46,405 nt of DNA from assembly GCA_014381925.1 (NCBI GenBank), contig JACNKR010000066.1:1-46405 (forward strand), written 5' to 3'. Within the stretch, counting starts at the first letter, position 1. Every line of letters begins with the position of its first letter. This stretch comes from Fidelibacterota bacterium. GTDB taxonomy: Bacteria; Fidelibacterota; Marinisomatia; SCGC-AAA003-L08; GCA-2689995. The notes below the pieces were generated by a model. That model made no database searches. It worked only from the letters and a program-made list of their open reading frames with translations, and had not been told where the DNA came from. This document shows positions 1 through 7,274 of the stretch, piece after piece. A program made the position numbers and the translations under genes.

Positions 1-5
1 TAACC

Positions 6-61
6 ATGTATATACGACTTAGCCAAAAGTGTATATCGCACTCAAACCGCCGTATATACAT
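6..61. repeat. 11-bp perfect inverted repeat
   Basis: The arms ATGTATATACG (6-16) and CGTATATACAT (51-61) are exact reverse complements around a 34-base centre. The centre itself contains a third partial arm (GTATATCG, 31-38). Outside the arms lie TAAC (1-4) and GTTA (67-70), also complementary, so the whole 70-base unit can fold into a long imperfect hairpin. The size and architecture recall a recombination site, but the integron core consensus GTTRRRY/RYYYAAC is not met. Confidence 0.6.
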
Positions 62-95
62 ATTCTGTTATTTTCTTCTAACATATAGTAATTAC

Positions 96-117
96 GGTAG
101 TTATCCCAATAATTACC
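96..117. repeat. 9-bp hairpin with one G-T pair
   Basis: GGTAGTTAT (96-104) pairs with ATAATTACC (109-117) around a 4-base loop, with a single G-T mismatch. No T-run follows, so it is not an obvious terminator. It sits between two other hairpins in the gene-free left end. Confidence 0.5.
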
Positions 118-132
118 CTCTTTTTCAATATT

Positions 133-159
133 GTTATACTGCAAAAACAGCCGTATAAC
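133..159. repeat. 27-base hairpin related to the 6-61 repeat
   Basis: GTTATAC (133-139) pairs with GTATAAC (153-159). After one mismatch, GC (141-142) pairs with GC (150-151) around a 7-base loop. The word AAACAGCCGTATA (145-157) differs at one position from AAACCGCCGTATA (44-56), so this hairpin and the first repeat look like two diverged members of one family about 100 bases apart. Confidence 0.55.
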
Positions 160-276
160 CATATTTGAAATTTTTCTCACAATGTATCTCCCGGACTTTT
201 AACTCCCATTGGCCCTTTGTTCATTACATGTGTGTAAACCATAGTGGTTTGTAAATTATTGAATTCAGTAAATTTG

Positions 277-294
277 GGTTTCCCCTGAGAAACC
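277..294. repeat. 6-bp hairpin GGTTTC/GAAACC
   Basis: GGTTTC (277-282) and GAAACC (289-294) are perfect complements around a 6-base loop. They are followed by an AAACCGTAT word (290-298) that recalls the shared word of the two larger repeats upstream. No poly-T tract follows. Function unknown. Confidence 0.4.
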
Positions 295-442
295 GTATTA
301 TAATGGATATTTTGTATAGCTAAACTCATTACTAAATATATTAATTTTTAATTTTCATTCACAATTTAAATTATAATTAGTAGTTCTATATTCTTAATAA
401 TATTAGTTACAGTAAAACTAAAAGAAAATATATAATTGATAA

Positions 443-946
443 ATGATTTTTAATCCAGCAAAATATTTTATAAAACGGTATCATTCACCAGATTTAAAAC
501 CAAGTGAATTAAAGATTATGTTAAATTTGTGGATGCCATTTATTTTTAATCGTGTAAAAATTGAAGAGATATCTGATGATTTTACAGAAATAAAAATTAG
601 ATTAATTCATTCAATTTGGAATCGTAATCCAAATAAAGCGTTATGGGGAGGAGCAATTTTTAGTGCGGCTGATGGTTTTTTTCCTATAATTCTTAAACAG
701 TCAGCATTACGGAATGGAATAAAAACAGACTTTTTTACAAAATCCACAACGGTAAAATATATCCGTGAAGCAAAAACAGATTTAACATTTCATTTTAAAG
801 TTATGAAAGATGAAATTGAAAATTTCTTTAATATTTTAAAGCGGGATGGAAAATATCAAGAATGGCATACTATAGATGGAATTGATACCCACGGAAAAAA
901 ATGTATTGAAGTAAAAATACAACCCTATTTAAGAATTAGAAATTAA
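443..946 (+). CDS. DUF4442 hotdog-fold thioesterase-like protein
   Basis: A 167-residue protein of the DUF4442 family, a single hotdog-fold domain related to acyl-CoA thioesterases (PaaI/YiiD C-terminal type). The family pattern is visible: a WNRNPNKALWGGAIFSAADG stretch around residues 60-80, where the hotdog central helix begins, followed by a K-S-T-x-V-K-Y-I strand near residue 100. Substrate unknown; no signal peptide or membrane segment. No clear Shine-Dalgarno precedes the ATG. Its stop codon overlaps that of the convergent SDR gene in a shared TTAA. The neighbouring enoyl-reductase-like SDR makes an acyl-thioester role plausible, but that is inference. Confidence 0.75.
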   Translation: MIFNPAKYFIKRYHSPDLKPSELKIMLNLWMPFIFNRVKIEEISDDFTEIKIRLIHSIWNRNPNKALWGGAIFSAADGFFPIILKQSALRNGIKTDFFTKSTTVKYIREAKTDLTFHFKVMKDEIENFFNILKRDGKYQEWHTIDGIDTHGKKCIEVKIQPYLRIRN

Positions 947-1713
947 CCTGTAATATCTTCGCCACCATCTGCCCGAATTGTATTTCCAGTAATCCATGAT
1001 GATTCACTTAAACCAATTAGTGTCACGGCATTTCCGATATCTTCAGGTACCGTTAATCTTCCGTGTGGATTGACAGTTGTTGCATGTTCAATCATTCTAT
1101 CATTTCCAGGAATCTTTCGTAATGCAGGAGTGTCAGTTACCCCAGCCATAATTGTATTCGACGCAATTCCATGAGGTGCTAATTCTAAAGCTAATTGGCG
1201 AGAGGCAGATTCTAATATAGATTTTGCCATAGACACTGCACCATAAGATTTCCACTGTCGTTGGCTACCAGAACTTGTCATACCAAAAATTTGACTCCCT
1301 TTTTTTAATAGCTTCGATTTAACTAAATCTTGTGCCCAATAAATAAGACTGCTACCCATTACATCAAGGGTCATTTCAATTTGTTTTTGAGAAATCATAT
1401 TTTTAGGATCTTCATCAATAAATGGTTTTAACGCTCCAAAAGCCAATGAATGAACAAATACTTTTACTCTAATATTCCCAAGTGATTTTAATTCTTCAAT
1501 TGCTTCTAATCTTTTTTCTGCATTTGTTGCACTCATTTTTTTAAATATTACTTTTACCCCAAACGATTCTAATTCATTTGTAAGTGTTGCAATTTGGTCT
1601 TTGGGTCTTCTTAAATAAACACCAAAAATATTAATTCCTTTTTCTGCAAGCTTTCTTGCACATGACGCACCAATACCACTTGATGCTCCTAAAATTACAG
1701 CCCAATCAGACAT
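943..1713 (-). CDS. SDR oxidoreductase, enoyl-ACP reductase-like (FabL/FabI type)
   Basis: A 256-residue short-chain dehydrogenase with an N-terminal nucleotide-binding GASSGIG motif (residues 9-15). The catalytic tyrosine lies in SYGAVSMAK, so Tyr and Lys are separated by six residues. That Y-x6-K spacing marks enoyl-ACP reductases of the FabI/FabL kind; ordinary SDRs have Y-x3-K. The C-terminal TGNTIRADGG is the usual SDR end. The likely reaction is NAD(P)H-dependent reduction of a trans-2-enoyl thioester, the last step of fatty-acid elongation. A strong AAGGA lies 8 bases before the ATG. It is monocistronic and convergent with the DUF4442 gene. The exact substrate cannot be read from sequence, so no symbol is given. 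Confidence 0.75.
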   Translation of the reverse strand: MSDWAVILGASSGIGASCARKLAEKGINIFGVYLRRPKDQIATLTNELESFGVKVIFKKMSATNAEKRLEAIEELKSLGNIRVKVFVHSLAFGALKPFIDEDPKNMISQKQIEMTLDVMGSSLIYWAQDLVKSKLLKKGSQIFGMTSSGSQRQWKSYGAVSMAKSILESASRQLALELAPHGIASNTIMAGVTDTPALRKIPGNDRMIEHATTVNPHGRLTVPEDIGNAVTLIGLSESSWITGNTIRADGGEDITG

Positions 1714-1851
1714 GAAATGATTCCTTTCGTTTATTATCCAAGTATCAAAATTTAAAAGTTATTTTATGGATTTTACTAATTACAAATCTGTTAATAAATG
1801 TAAATTTCATAACCGTATTTTAACCCCTTTTAATCTTTTGGAGAAATTTAT

Positions 1852-3183
1852 ATGTCAAACTTAAAAATCACTGGATTTGGAGATGAATTAACAATTAATG
1901 GAACACGAATTGGAGACCTTTCACCTGCTGATCATGAAAAAATAGAATTAGAAAATGGTGGACGAAATTATAGTCCATTAGAAAATGTTGTTGTATCTCA
2001 TGTTCAAGATTCCTCTACATTAATCTGTAGAAAACCAGACCCTGATAATATAAAGGCATATATTGAAGAAGAAGTCTTAGACGGGCTTTGTTGTTATTCT
2101 GCTGTCAATCAAGGTCAATTAAATCAAACAATTGTAGATGCCGTTGTAAAACATTTAACAGAAGAAAAACTACCAACCGTTCCGCGATCAATTCGTCATA
2201 AATATATGAGTGGATTATTACTTGCCGTAACTGGAATTACAGAAATGGATAGAGTCGTTCCAAAAGTGGCGGGCGTTGAAGCTCCAGAATTATTATTTAA
2301 ATTATCAAGACGGTGGGGGTATCAGAAAAAAGGAATTCCTCAAGGTGAAGCGATAATTGTTGGAGCAAAAGGGAATTTCCATGGCCGAACAATGACAGCA
2401 ATTTCACTCTCTGATGACCCTGATTCTCGAACAGACTTTGGCCCATTTGTGCCCGGTATAGAACTTGTACCATTTAATGATTATGAAGCTTTAAAATCAT
2501 TATTTGAAGAAAAAGGTGATAGAATTGCATCTTATCTTGTTGAACCTATTCAAGGAGAGGCTGGAGTAATTGTACCTGATGATGATTATTGGCAAAAAGT
2601 TTCAACGCTTTGTAAGGAGCATAATATTTTATTGGCAATGGATGAAGTACAAACAGGATTTGGAAGGACAGGTGCTAATTTTGCTCATCAATTATTTGGT
2701 GTTAAACCCGATATTATGGGATGTGGTAAGGCTGCAGGAGGTGGAATATTACCCGTATCTTTTGTTGCGGGTAGTGATGAAGTTATTGGCACCTTAACTC
2801 CAGGTTCTGAAGGATCAACTTTTGGGGGATATCCTTTAGGAGCTGTTGCATCAATATATGCAATAAAGGTATTAGTTGATGAAAAACTTGCTGAAAAAGC
2901 ACGAGTTAGAGGTGCCCAATTAATGAATCATTTTGAAGATATTATGAATGAATTTCCAGATAAAATTAAAGAAATTAGAGGAAAAGGACTATTAACTGCA
3001 TTTGAAATGCATGATGAACCTCTTTTAGATGGTCATACCGTTTCTGTTAATTTGATGAACAATGGTGTATATGCAAAAGAAACACACCATTCAACCGTTC
3101 GTTTAGCTCCAGCTTTAACAATTGATGCGTGGCAAATTGATAATATTGCAGAGGCAATTAGAGAAGTTATTAGAGACTTATAA
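1852..3183 (+). CDS. class III aminotransferase, ornithine-transaminase-like
   Basis: A 443-residue PLP enzyme of aminotransferase class III. The recognisable blocks are GNFHGRTMTAISLSDDP (about residues 175-191), the cofactor-binding MDEVQTGFGRTG (about 263-274) and the PLP-lysine region GCGKAAGGGILP (about 291-302). The GNFHGRT and DEVQTGFGRTG blocks match ornithine delta-aminotransferases (RocD) closely, suggesting ornithine + 2-oxoglutarate to glutamate-semialdehyde + glutamate. The N-terminal 70 residues are longer and more divergent than in typical RocD, so another omega-amino acid is possible. GGAG precedes the ATG. proC, the next step from glutamate semialdehyde to proline, lies at 40.95 kb in this window. 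Confidence 0.75.
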   Translation: MSNLKITGFGDELTINGTRIGDLSPADHEKIELENGGRNYSPLENVVVSHVQDSSTLICRKPDPDNIKAYIEEEVLDGLCCYSAVNQGQLNQTIVDAVVKHLTEEKLPTVPRSIRHKYMSGLLLAVTGITEMDRVVPKVAGVEAPELLFKLSRRWGYQKKGIPQGEAIIVGAKGNFHGRTMTAISLSDDPDSRTDFGPFVPGIELVPFNDYEALKSLFEEKGDRIASYLVEPIQGEAGVIVPDDDYWQKVSTLCKEHNILLAMDEVQTGFGRTGANFAHQLFGVKPDIMGCGKAAGGGILPVSFVAGSDEVIGTLTPGSEGSTFGGYPLGAVASIYAIKVLVDEKLAEKARVRGAQLMNHFEDIMNEFPDKIKEIRGKGLLTAFEMHDEPLLDGHTVSVNLMNNGVYAKETHHSTVRLAPALTIDAWQIDNIAEAIREVIRDL

Positions 3184-3185
3184 AC

Positions 3186-3974
3186 TTATTTTATAAGAAT
3201 TACTTTTTGATTTAGTGAATGCGTGGGAGTATTTATTTGAATAATATATTCACTTGAAGGATAATTAGACGCATCCCAAACCCAAGAATGCCTACCCGTA
3301 TTTTTAATTCCAAGAATATGGGATTCTATTTTGTTACCATTTAAATCAAAAATTAAAATAGAAATCGGCTCTGAAATACTTATTGTATAATCTATTTGAG
3401 TAATCGGATTAAATGGGTTAGGATATACTTTTTCAATAGAAAATTGAAAAGGTTCAATAAATTCAGAAGTTGATTCTGAACTATCGTCTCCATTTAATTC
3501 ACCTACAATAAATCCTCCAAAATTTGTGTATTGACATTCGGATTCTTCACCAGACATAATACTAAAACATTCTGTCCAAGTTGCATCAATTATATTATTT
3601 GTACTCATATTATAAATTTTAAAATTAGGTACTTGTCCAGGTAATAAATAGCCTTCTGAATATTCAAACCCATCATAGCCATTTACATTTAAAGTGAATT
3701 TATTATCCATATCATTTATATAATAAATTGACCACCCCACGCAAACATCACCATTAAATGCTCCTACAATATCACAATTCTCGTTTGGACATGATACTGT
3801 TCCATCAGGTTCTAAGGTGCCTTTTATAATTTCAGTTTCATTAATAAATACTCCTTCAATTATATAAAATGCTTGATTAATAGTAGATTCATAACACCAA
3901 CCAGAATCATCATTACAGTCTTGAGAAAATATAAAACTTATTATAGTAAATATTGTAATATAAAAATATTTCAT
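3186..3974 (-). CDS. secreted protein with type IX-style C-terminal sorting domain
   Basis: A protein of about 262 residues with a signal peptide (MKYFYITIFTIISFIFSQ) followed directly by a cysteine-containing extracellular region. From about residue 185 it carries a Por-secretion-type tail: VYPNPFNPITQIDYTIS, then a beta-rich domain ending in a basic KVILIK. Such tails direct export through the type IX system in FCB bacteria. I take the ATG at 3974 as start; a longer reading would need a TTG 12 bases upstream. The ATG overlaps the stop of the upstream acetyltransferase gene (TAATG), so it is translationally coupled as the last gene of the flagellar unit. The middle region has no domain I recognise. 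It ends 2 bases from the convergent aminotransferase, with no room for a terminator. Confidence 0.8.
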   Translation of the reverse strand: MKYFYITIFTIISFIFSQDCNDDSGWCYESTINQAFYIIEGVFINETEIIKGTLEPDGTVSCPNENCDIVGAFNGDVCVGWSIYYINDMDNKFTLNVNGYDGFEYSEGYLLPGQVPNFKIYNMSTNNIIDATWTECFSIMSGEESECQYTNFGGFIVGELNGDDSSESTSEFIEPFQFSIEKVYPNPFNPITQIDYTISISEPISILIFDLNGNKIESHILGIKNTGRHSWVWDASNYPSSEYIIQINTPTHSLNQKVILIK

Positions 3975-5206
3975 TAAAAATCCCAATCTGGATGAGGTTT
4001 TGGTAAAGAAGCGAAAGCATAATCTAATTTTTGAATTAGATTTTCATTCGCCGAAAAGTCTTCTGAAATAATTAGTGAACTCGCAGGTAAAACCCCAGCC
4101 CACATTCGAGTAAATCCATTTACTGTAGTGTGTAAAGTATCTAATTTTTTGTTTTTTCCAATTTCACAAAATGAATTTTGACCAAGTGTAATAATATATT
4201 CACCTGAAATTCCTTGCCATTCACTTGAGCTGTCAAGATAGGATTCTATTGGGTCTGATAATTTTAAATTAAAGGAAAATTCTTTTATTTCTAAAGTAGT
4301 AATTTCAATACATCTAAACAAATCTAATATTCTAAACTGGGAAAAAGAAAATGATTTATTTTGATTCATAAGTTTAGAATTTTTAGATAAATATCTATGA
4401 AAAAAAGGTTTTTTTAAAATATCTTGGATGAAGATGTCCGGAGGTTCAATCATGCTAATTAATTTAATTTGGTCTCCTAGACTTTTTATTAATGCCATTA
4501 GTTCAATAAATTGATTGTAGTTTTGATAATTAAGCCACTTAACATATAATGGACCATCTTCAGACCCAAGTCCATTCAGCCAAATATGATGAGTCAAATT
4601 ATTATTTTCATCTCGATAACCCAATCCAAATTTTTTAGAACCACAAGAAACTTCAAATTTTGTATTTGAAATAGGGAGCACACAGGAACCATGTTTTCGT
4701 AATCGGTGCAATCTTGATTCATGAATTTCTTTATAGTGCTTTTTTGTTAACCGTTCAGGAATTCGAAATGGTTGGTTTATTGCTAATGTAGATGGAGAAA
4801 ATTCAATTAAATATTCATAAGTTCCATTTCCATAACCTAATTGATTATAAAATCCTTGTTCAAACATTGAAAGACCGCTTATTATAGCCCCAGAAAGTGC
4901 ATCATTGGCAATTTGTAAAGCAGTCATCTTACCTGCTAACCCTTGTTTTCGTGCAATAAAGCTTGTTGTTACTGCTGTAATTCCTGAAAAGGGTATGGCT
5001 TGTTGTTGGTATTTAAAATCACCTAACAGGCTAGAAACATAACATTCAGCTTGGCCATTAACCTCAGCAACTAAACCATTTGAGTTTTTCACCCAATCAT
5101 CTAAATATTTAAATTCATCATGTCCCACCCACCCAACTTCATGCCAAATGCGTTGAATATGTTTTAAATCTTTTTTTAAATTGACTTTACGAATAATATT
5201 AGACAT
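3974..5206 (-). CDS. Eis-like GNAT acetyltransferase
   Basis: A 410-residue protein with the layout of the Eis family: an N-terminal GNAT acetyltransferase fold, a second GNAT-like half and a C-terminal sterol-carrier-like domain (about residues 300-405). The acetyl-CoA-binding segment is visible as V-T-T-S-F-I-A-R-K-Q-G-L-A-G-K-M (about 80-95). A GLSMFEQGFYNQLGYGNGTYEY stretch (about 111-133) corresponds to the conserved 'GxYxRxGYG' block of the family. Eis proteins N-acetylate amines such as aminoglycosides or protein lysines; the substrate here is unknown. It follows the GAF gene by 8 bases and overlaps the next start by one base. Confidence 0.7.
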   Translation of the reverse strand: MSNIIRKVNLKKDLKHIQRIWHEVGWVGHDEFKYLDDWVKNSNGLVAEVNGQAECYVSSLLGDFKYQQQAIPFSGITAVTTSFIARKQGLAGKMTALQIANDALSGAIISGLSMFEQGFYNQLGYGNGTYEYLIEFSPSTLAINQPFRIPERLTKKHYKEIHESRLHRLRKHGSCVLPISNTKFEVSCGSKKFGLGYRDENNNLTHHIWLNGLGSEDGPLYVKWLNYQNYNQFIELMALIKSLGDQIKLISMIEPPDIFIQDILKKPFFHRYLSKNSKLMNQNKSFSFSQFRILDLFRCIEITTLEIKEFSFNLKLSDPIESYLDSSSEWQGISGEYIITLGQNSFCEIGKNKKLDTLHTTVNGFTRMWAGVLPASSLIISEDFSANENLIQKLDYAFASLPKPHPDWDF

Positions 5207-5214
5207 TTATTCTA

Positions 5215-5964
5215 TTAATGATCTTGATGAAGAATGGTATTTATTTTTCGTGCAGAATCTAAAATAATATTTAATTTTTCGGCTAAAAGTTCATTATTAA
5301 TTGAATTATTATTGCATTTTTGGACTAATAATTCTGAAAACCCCATAATTATTGAAAGCGGATTATTAATTTCTTTATTTAATTTTTCCACATTTTCACC
5401 CATTATTGCAAATTTTTCTTTAATAATAAGTCTTTCTTCAGTGGATTTTAATTTTTCAATGGTATTTTCTAATAATTGCTTTTGTTGGTTTAGTTCTTTT
5501 TTTAAGTTAAATTTATCAATAATTATTGCTACTTGACCACCTAATAAAATAAATTCATTTTTATCATTATTTGTGAAATATCCAGATTCATTTTGTCCTA
5601 AGTTTAAAACACCAATTAGTTTTTCATCGACTACTAATGGAATGGAAACAAATGAATTAAATTTTCGTTGAGGATTATTATTTGTAAATTGTGAAAAAAT
5701 TATTGGGTCTGCATTGTCAGAAACCCATCCTGCAATTCCCTGTCCTTTACCAATATTAAAATCTGATGCTAAATCTACAATGATTTTATTTTTAGAATAT
5801 ATGGGTATTAATTGATTTTTTTCCGTGGAATTAAGAAATAAGGACCCATAATCAAATGGTATGGCTTCAAAAACTACTTCAAAAATTGATTCAAAAATAA
5901 TGGAATCATCTATTTGCTTTTTTAATAATAAGCCTATTTCGTGAAGTTTATTTATATTAATCAT
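5215..5964 (-). CDS. GAF-domain protein with degenerate HisKA domain
   Basis: A 249-residue cytoplasmic protein. A GAF domain spans about residues 15-150, with a GKGQGIAGWV block at 73-81 and an S-I-P-L-V-V-D-E-K-L-I-G-V-L-N-L block near 107-122. A coiled coil (about 152-190) and a HisKA-like helical pair (about 188-245) follow. The phosphoacceptor position reads LNKEINNPL (195-203): lysine 197 stands where the histidine of the H-box belongs. There is no ATP-binding domain. The ATG overlaps the stop of the histidine kinase gene by 4 bases (ATGA). I infer a sensory partner that may dimerise with, or inhibit, the kinase encoded just before it. GAF ligand unknown. Confidence 0.8.
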   Translation of the reverse strand: MININKLHEIGLLLKKQIDDSIIFESIFEVVFEAIPFDYGSLFLNSTEKNQLIPIYSKNKIIVDLASDFNIGKGQGIAGWVSDNADPIIFSQFTNNNPQRKFNSFVSIPLVVDEKLIGVLNLGQNESGYFTNNDKNEFILLGGQVAIIIDKFNLKKELNQQKQLLENTIEKLKSTEERLIIKEKFAIMGENVEKLNKEINNPLSIIMGFSELLVQKCNNNSINNELLAEKLNIILDSARKINTILHQDH

Positions 5965-6716
5965 GAGGCAATTGGTAAAGAAATTTTAAAGGAGCTGTGT
6001 TTGCCTTCATCAACATCTAAATCAATTGTTCCTTTTAGTGAATTGATAATTAATCTAATAATTGATAATCCTAAGCCATTTCCTGCCATTTCCTTTGTTG
6101 TGAAAAAAGGTTCGAATATTTTTTCTTGTATTTCTTTTTCTATACTTCCTGCATTATCTTTAACAATTACATGAACTTTTTTATCAATATTACAATATTC
6201 TGAAGAAATCAAAATTTCTTTTTTACATTCAGAATTATTATTTATTAATGCATATTTTGCATTTGTAAGTAAGTTTACAAAAATTTGGTCAAGCCATATC
6301 TCATGACCTTTAATTAATGGAATTTCATTCAAATTAGTAAAGATTGAAATTTTTTCGTTAGAAAATTGATGAGTGAGAAGCGTAACTGCATTGTCAATAG
6401 ATTTATTCAAATCCACATGAGCAAAATCATCTTGATGGCTATTTCGTGCAAAGGTTTGCATTCGATTAATAATTTCTTCTACCTTTTGTGTTAAGGTTAA
6501 TATTTCATTTAAATTTTTATTTAAATGTTCAAGATTGGTTTTTTTATTAGGGTCTAATAATCGAATTGATAATTCAGACGACATTCTAATTCCTGTCAAA
6601 GGTTGATTTATTTCATGAAGAATACTTGCACTAAGTTCTCCTAATGACCGTAATCTATCTTTTTGTAAATCTATACTTAGTTCTGAAATATTTTTTAGTT
6701 GTTCTAAATTATCCAT
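5961..6716 (-). CDS. soluble two-component histidine kinase
   Basis: A 251-residue kinase without membrane segments or a sensor domain. A short coiled coil is followed by a HisKA domain with the H-box S-I-L-H-E-I-N-Q-P-L (His at about residue 34), then a HATPase domain. That domain has an N-box NLLTNAKYAL, a D-box DNAGSIEKEI, an F-box FEPFFTTKE and a G-box GNGLGLSI. All residues for autophosphorylation seem present. The ATG at 6716 follows the previous stop by one base; a longer reading needs a TTG. No response regulator lies in the window. Kinases of this build (FlgS, FlrB) control flagellar gene expression in other bacteria, and the position right after fliA suggests the same here, which is inference. 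Confidence 0.85.
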   Translation of the reverse strand: MDNLEQLKNISELSIDLQKDRLRSLGELSASILHEINQPLTGIRMSSELSIRLLDPNKKTNLEHLNKNLNEILTLTQKVEEIINRMQTFARNSHQDDFAHVDLNKSIDNAVTLLTHQFSNEKISIFTNLNEIPLIKGHEIWLDQIFVNLLTNAKYALINNNSECKKEILISSEYCNIDKKVHVIVKDNAGSIEKEIQEKIFEPFFTTKEMAGNGLGLSIIRLIINSLKGTIDLDVDEGKHSSFKISLPIAS

Positions 6717-6717
6717 A

Positions 6718-6999
6718 TTAGACAATAATATTTATTCCTGGTGTTTTAATCGTTGATTTATTTTCAATAAGTTTGATAGTTAAATGGTTATTATTATTTT
6801 TAATTTCAAAGTTTAATTCATCTCCAATATTAAGATTTTTTTTTGATTCGGTAATAATATTATAGCCATATATTCTTAATATATATTTTTCTTCATCTAA
6901 TTTATCTAAAATCCGTCCCTTTACTTTAGACATAGGCGTTAATCTTTTTAGTAAATCTTGTAAATTTTTTGATGTATCTATTTGATAATCCGTCATCAT
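6718..6999 (-). CDS. small FliK-N-like beta-domain protein (hypothetical)
   Basis: A 93-residue protein. Its middle (about residues 26-75) reads as a small beta-barrel: K-G-R-I-L-D, Y-I-L-R-I-Y-G-Y-N-I, N-I-G-D-E-L-N-F-E-I-K, L-T-I-K-L-I. This pattern (G-x-V/I, alternating strand, 'L-x-x-G-D-x-L-x-F-x-V') is the one I associate with a small domain found in some FliK-type hook-length proteins. The match is by style only. It starts 2 bases after the preceding small gene and ends one base before the kinase start, so it belongs to the flagellar unit. A double ATG (MM) opens it. Function unknown. Confidence 0.6.
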   Translation of the reverse strand: MMTDYQIDTSKNLQDLLKRLTPMSKVKGRILDKLDEEKYILRIYGYNIITESKKNLNIGDELNFEIKNNNNHLTIKLIENKSTIKTPGINIIV

Positions 7000-7001
7000 T
7001 A

Positions 7002-7274
7002 TTAAATTTTAATATCAATATTTAAACCAGGTTCATCGTCATTTTCATCGAGCAGGGTATTTGTTGCTTGCTCTTCTTCATTACTATTTTCTAATTGTTC
7101 TTGAGCTTGTGTAGATAATTCTAATGAATCTTTTTCATTTTCTTTATTCTTTGAGTCTGATTGGCTATGAGGATTCTCTTTACGGTCTTTATCAATTTTA
7201 CTTGATTCAGTCGCAATTGTCTGATTTAAATTAACGTTAGATTGAATTTTTGGTATATCACTTGGTGATGCCAT
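7002..7274 (-). CDS. small hydrophilic protein behind fliA; possible FlgM-like regulator
   Basis: A 90-residue, strongly polar and acidic protein rich in Asn, Ser, Glu and Lys, with no predicted membrane segment and probably disordered. It begins directly after the fliA stop codon. A short D-S-L-E-L-S-T-Q-A-Q stretch (about residues 49-58) resembles the 'D-K-V/I-x-L/I-S-x-x-A' word seen in anti-sigma factor FlgM and some other flagellar proteins, and the size fits FlgM. The two sigma-binding helices that should follow in FlgM are not evident; instead there is an acidic tail. I therefore call it hypothetical. Confidence 0.6.
   Translation of the reverse strand: MASPSDIPKIQSNVNLNQTIATESSKIDKDRKENPHSQSDSKNKENEKDSLELSTQAQEQLENSNEEEQATNTLLDENDDEPGLNIDIKI

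Larger units (their letters stand above)
1..442. other. gene-free, hairpin-rich left end
   Basis: No open reading frame of useful length is seen on either strand. The stretch holds several unrelated inverted repeats (listed separately at 6-61, 96-117, 133-159 and 277-294, plus a small AAACC/GGTTT hairpin at 236-250). Two of them share a 13-base word at 12 of 13 positions (44-56 and 145-157). From about 330 on the sequence is plain AT-rich leader of the next gene. I recognise no tRNA, rRNA, riboswitch or CRISPR here. The structure resembles recombination-site or eroded mobile DNA more than a promoter region, which is an inference. Confidence 0.6.

Noticed and set aside
1..160. True integron attC sites at the left end
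   Set aside because: Size, hairpin form and TAAC/GTTA edges fit loosely, but the GTTRRRY/RYYYAAC core boxes are not met and no cassette genes lie between the units.
5215..6716. One kinase gene split by a frameshift
   Set aside because: The two proteins each have their own HisKA-like helices and the order would be kinase before sensor; they are two genes with an ATGA overlap, not one broken gene.
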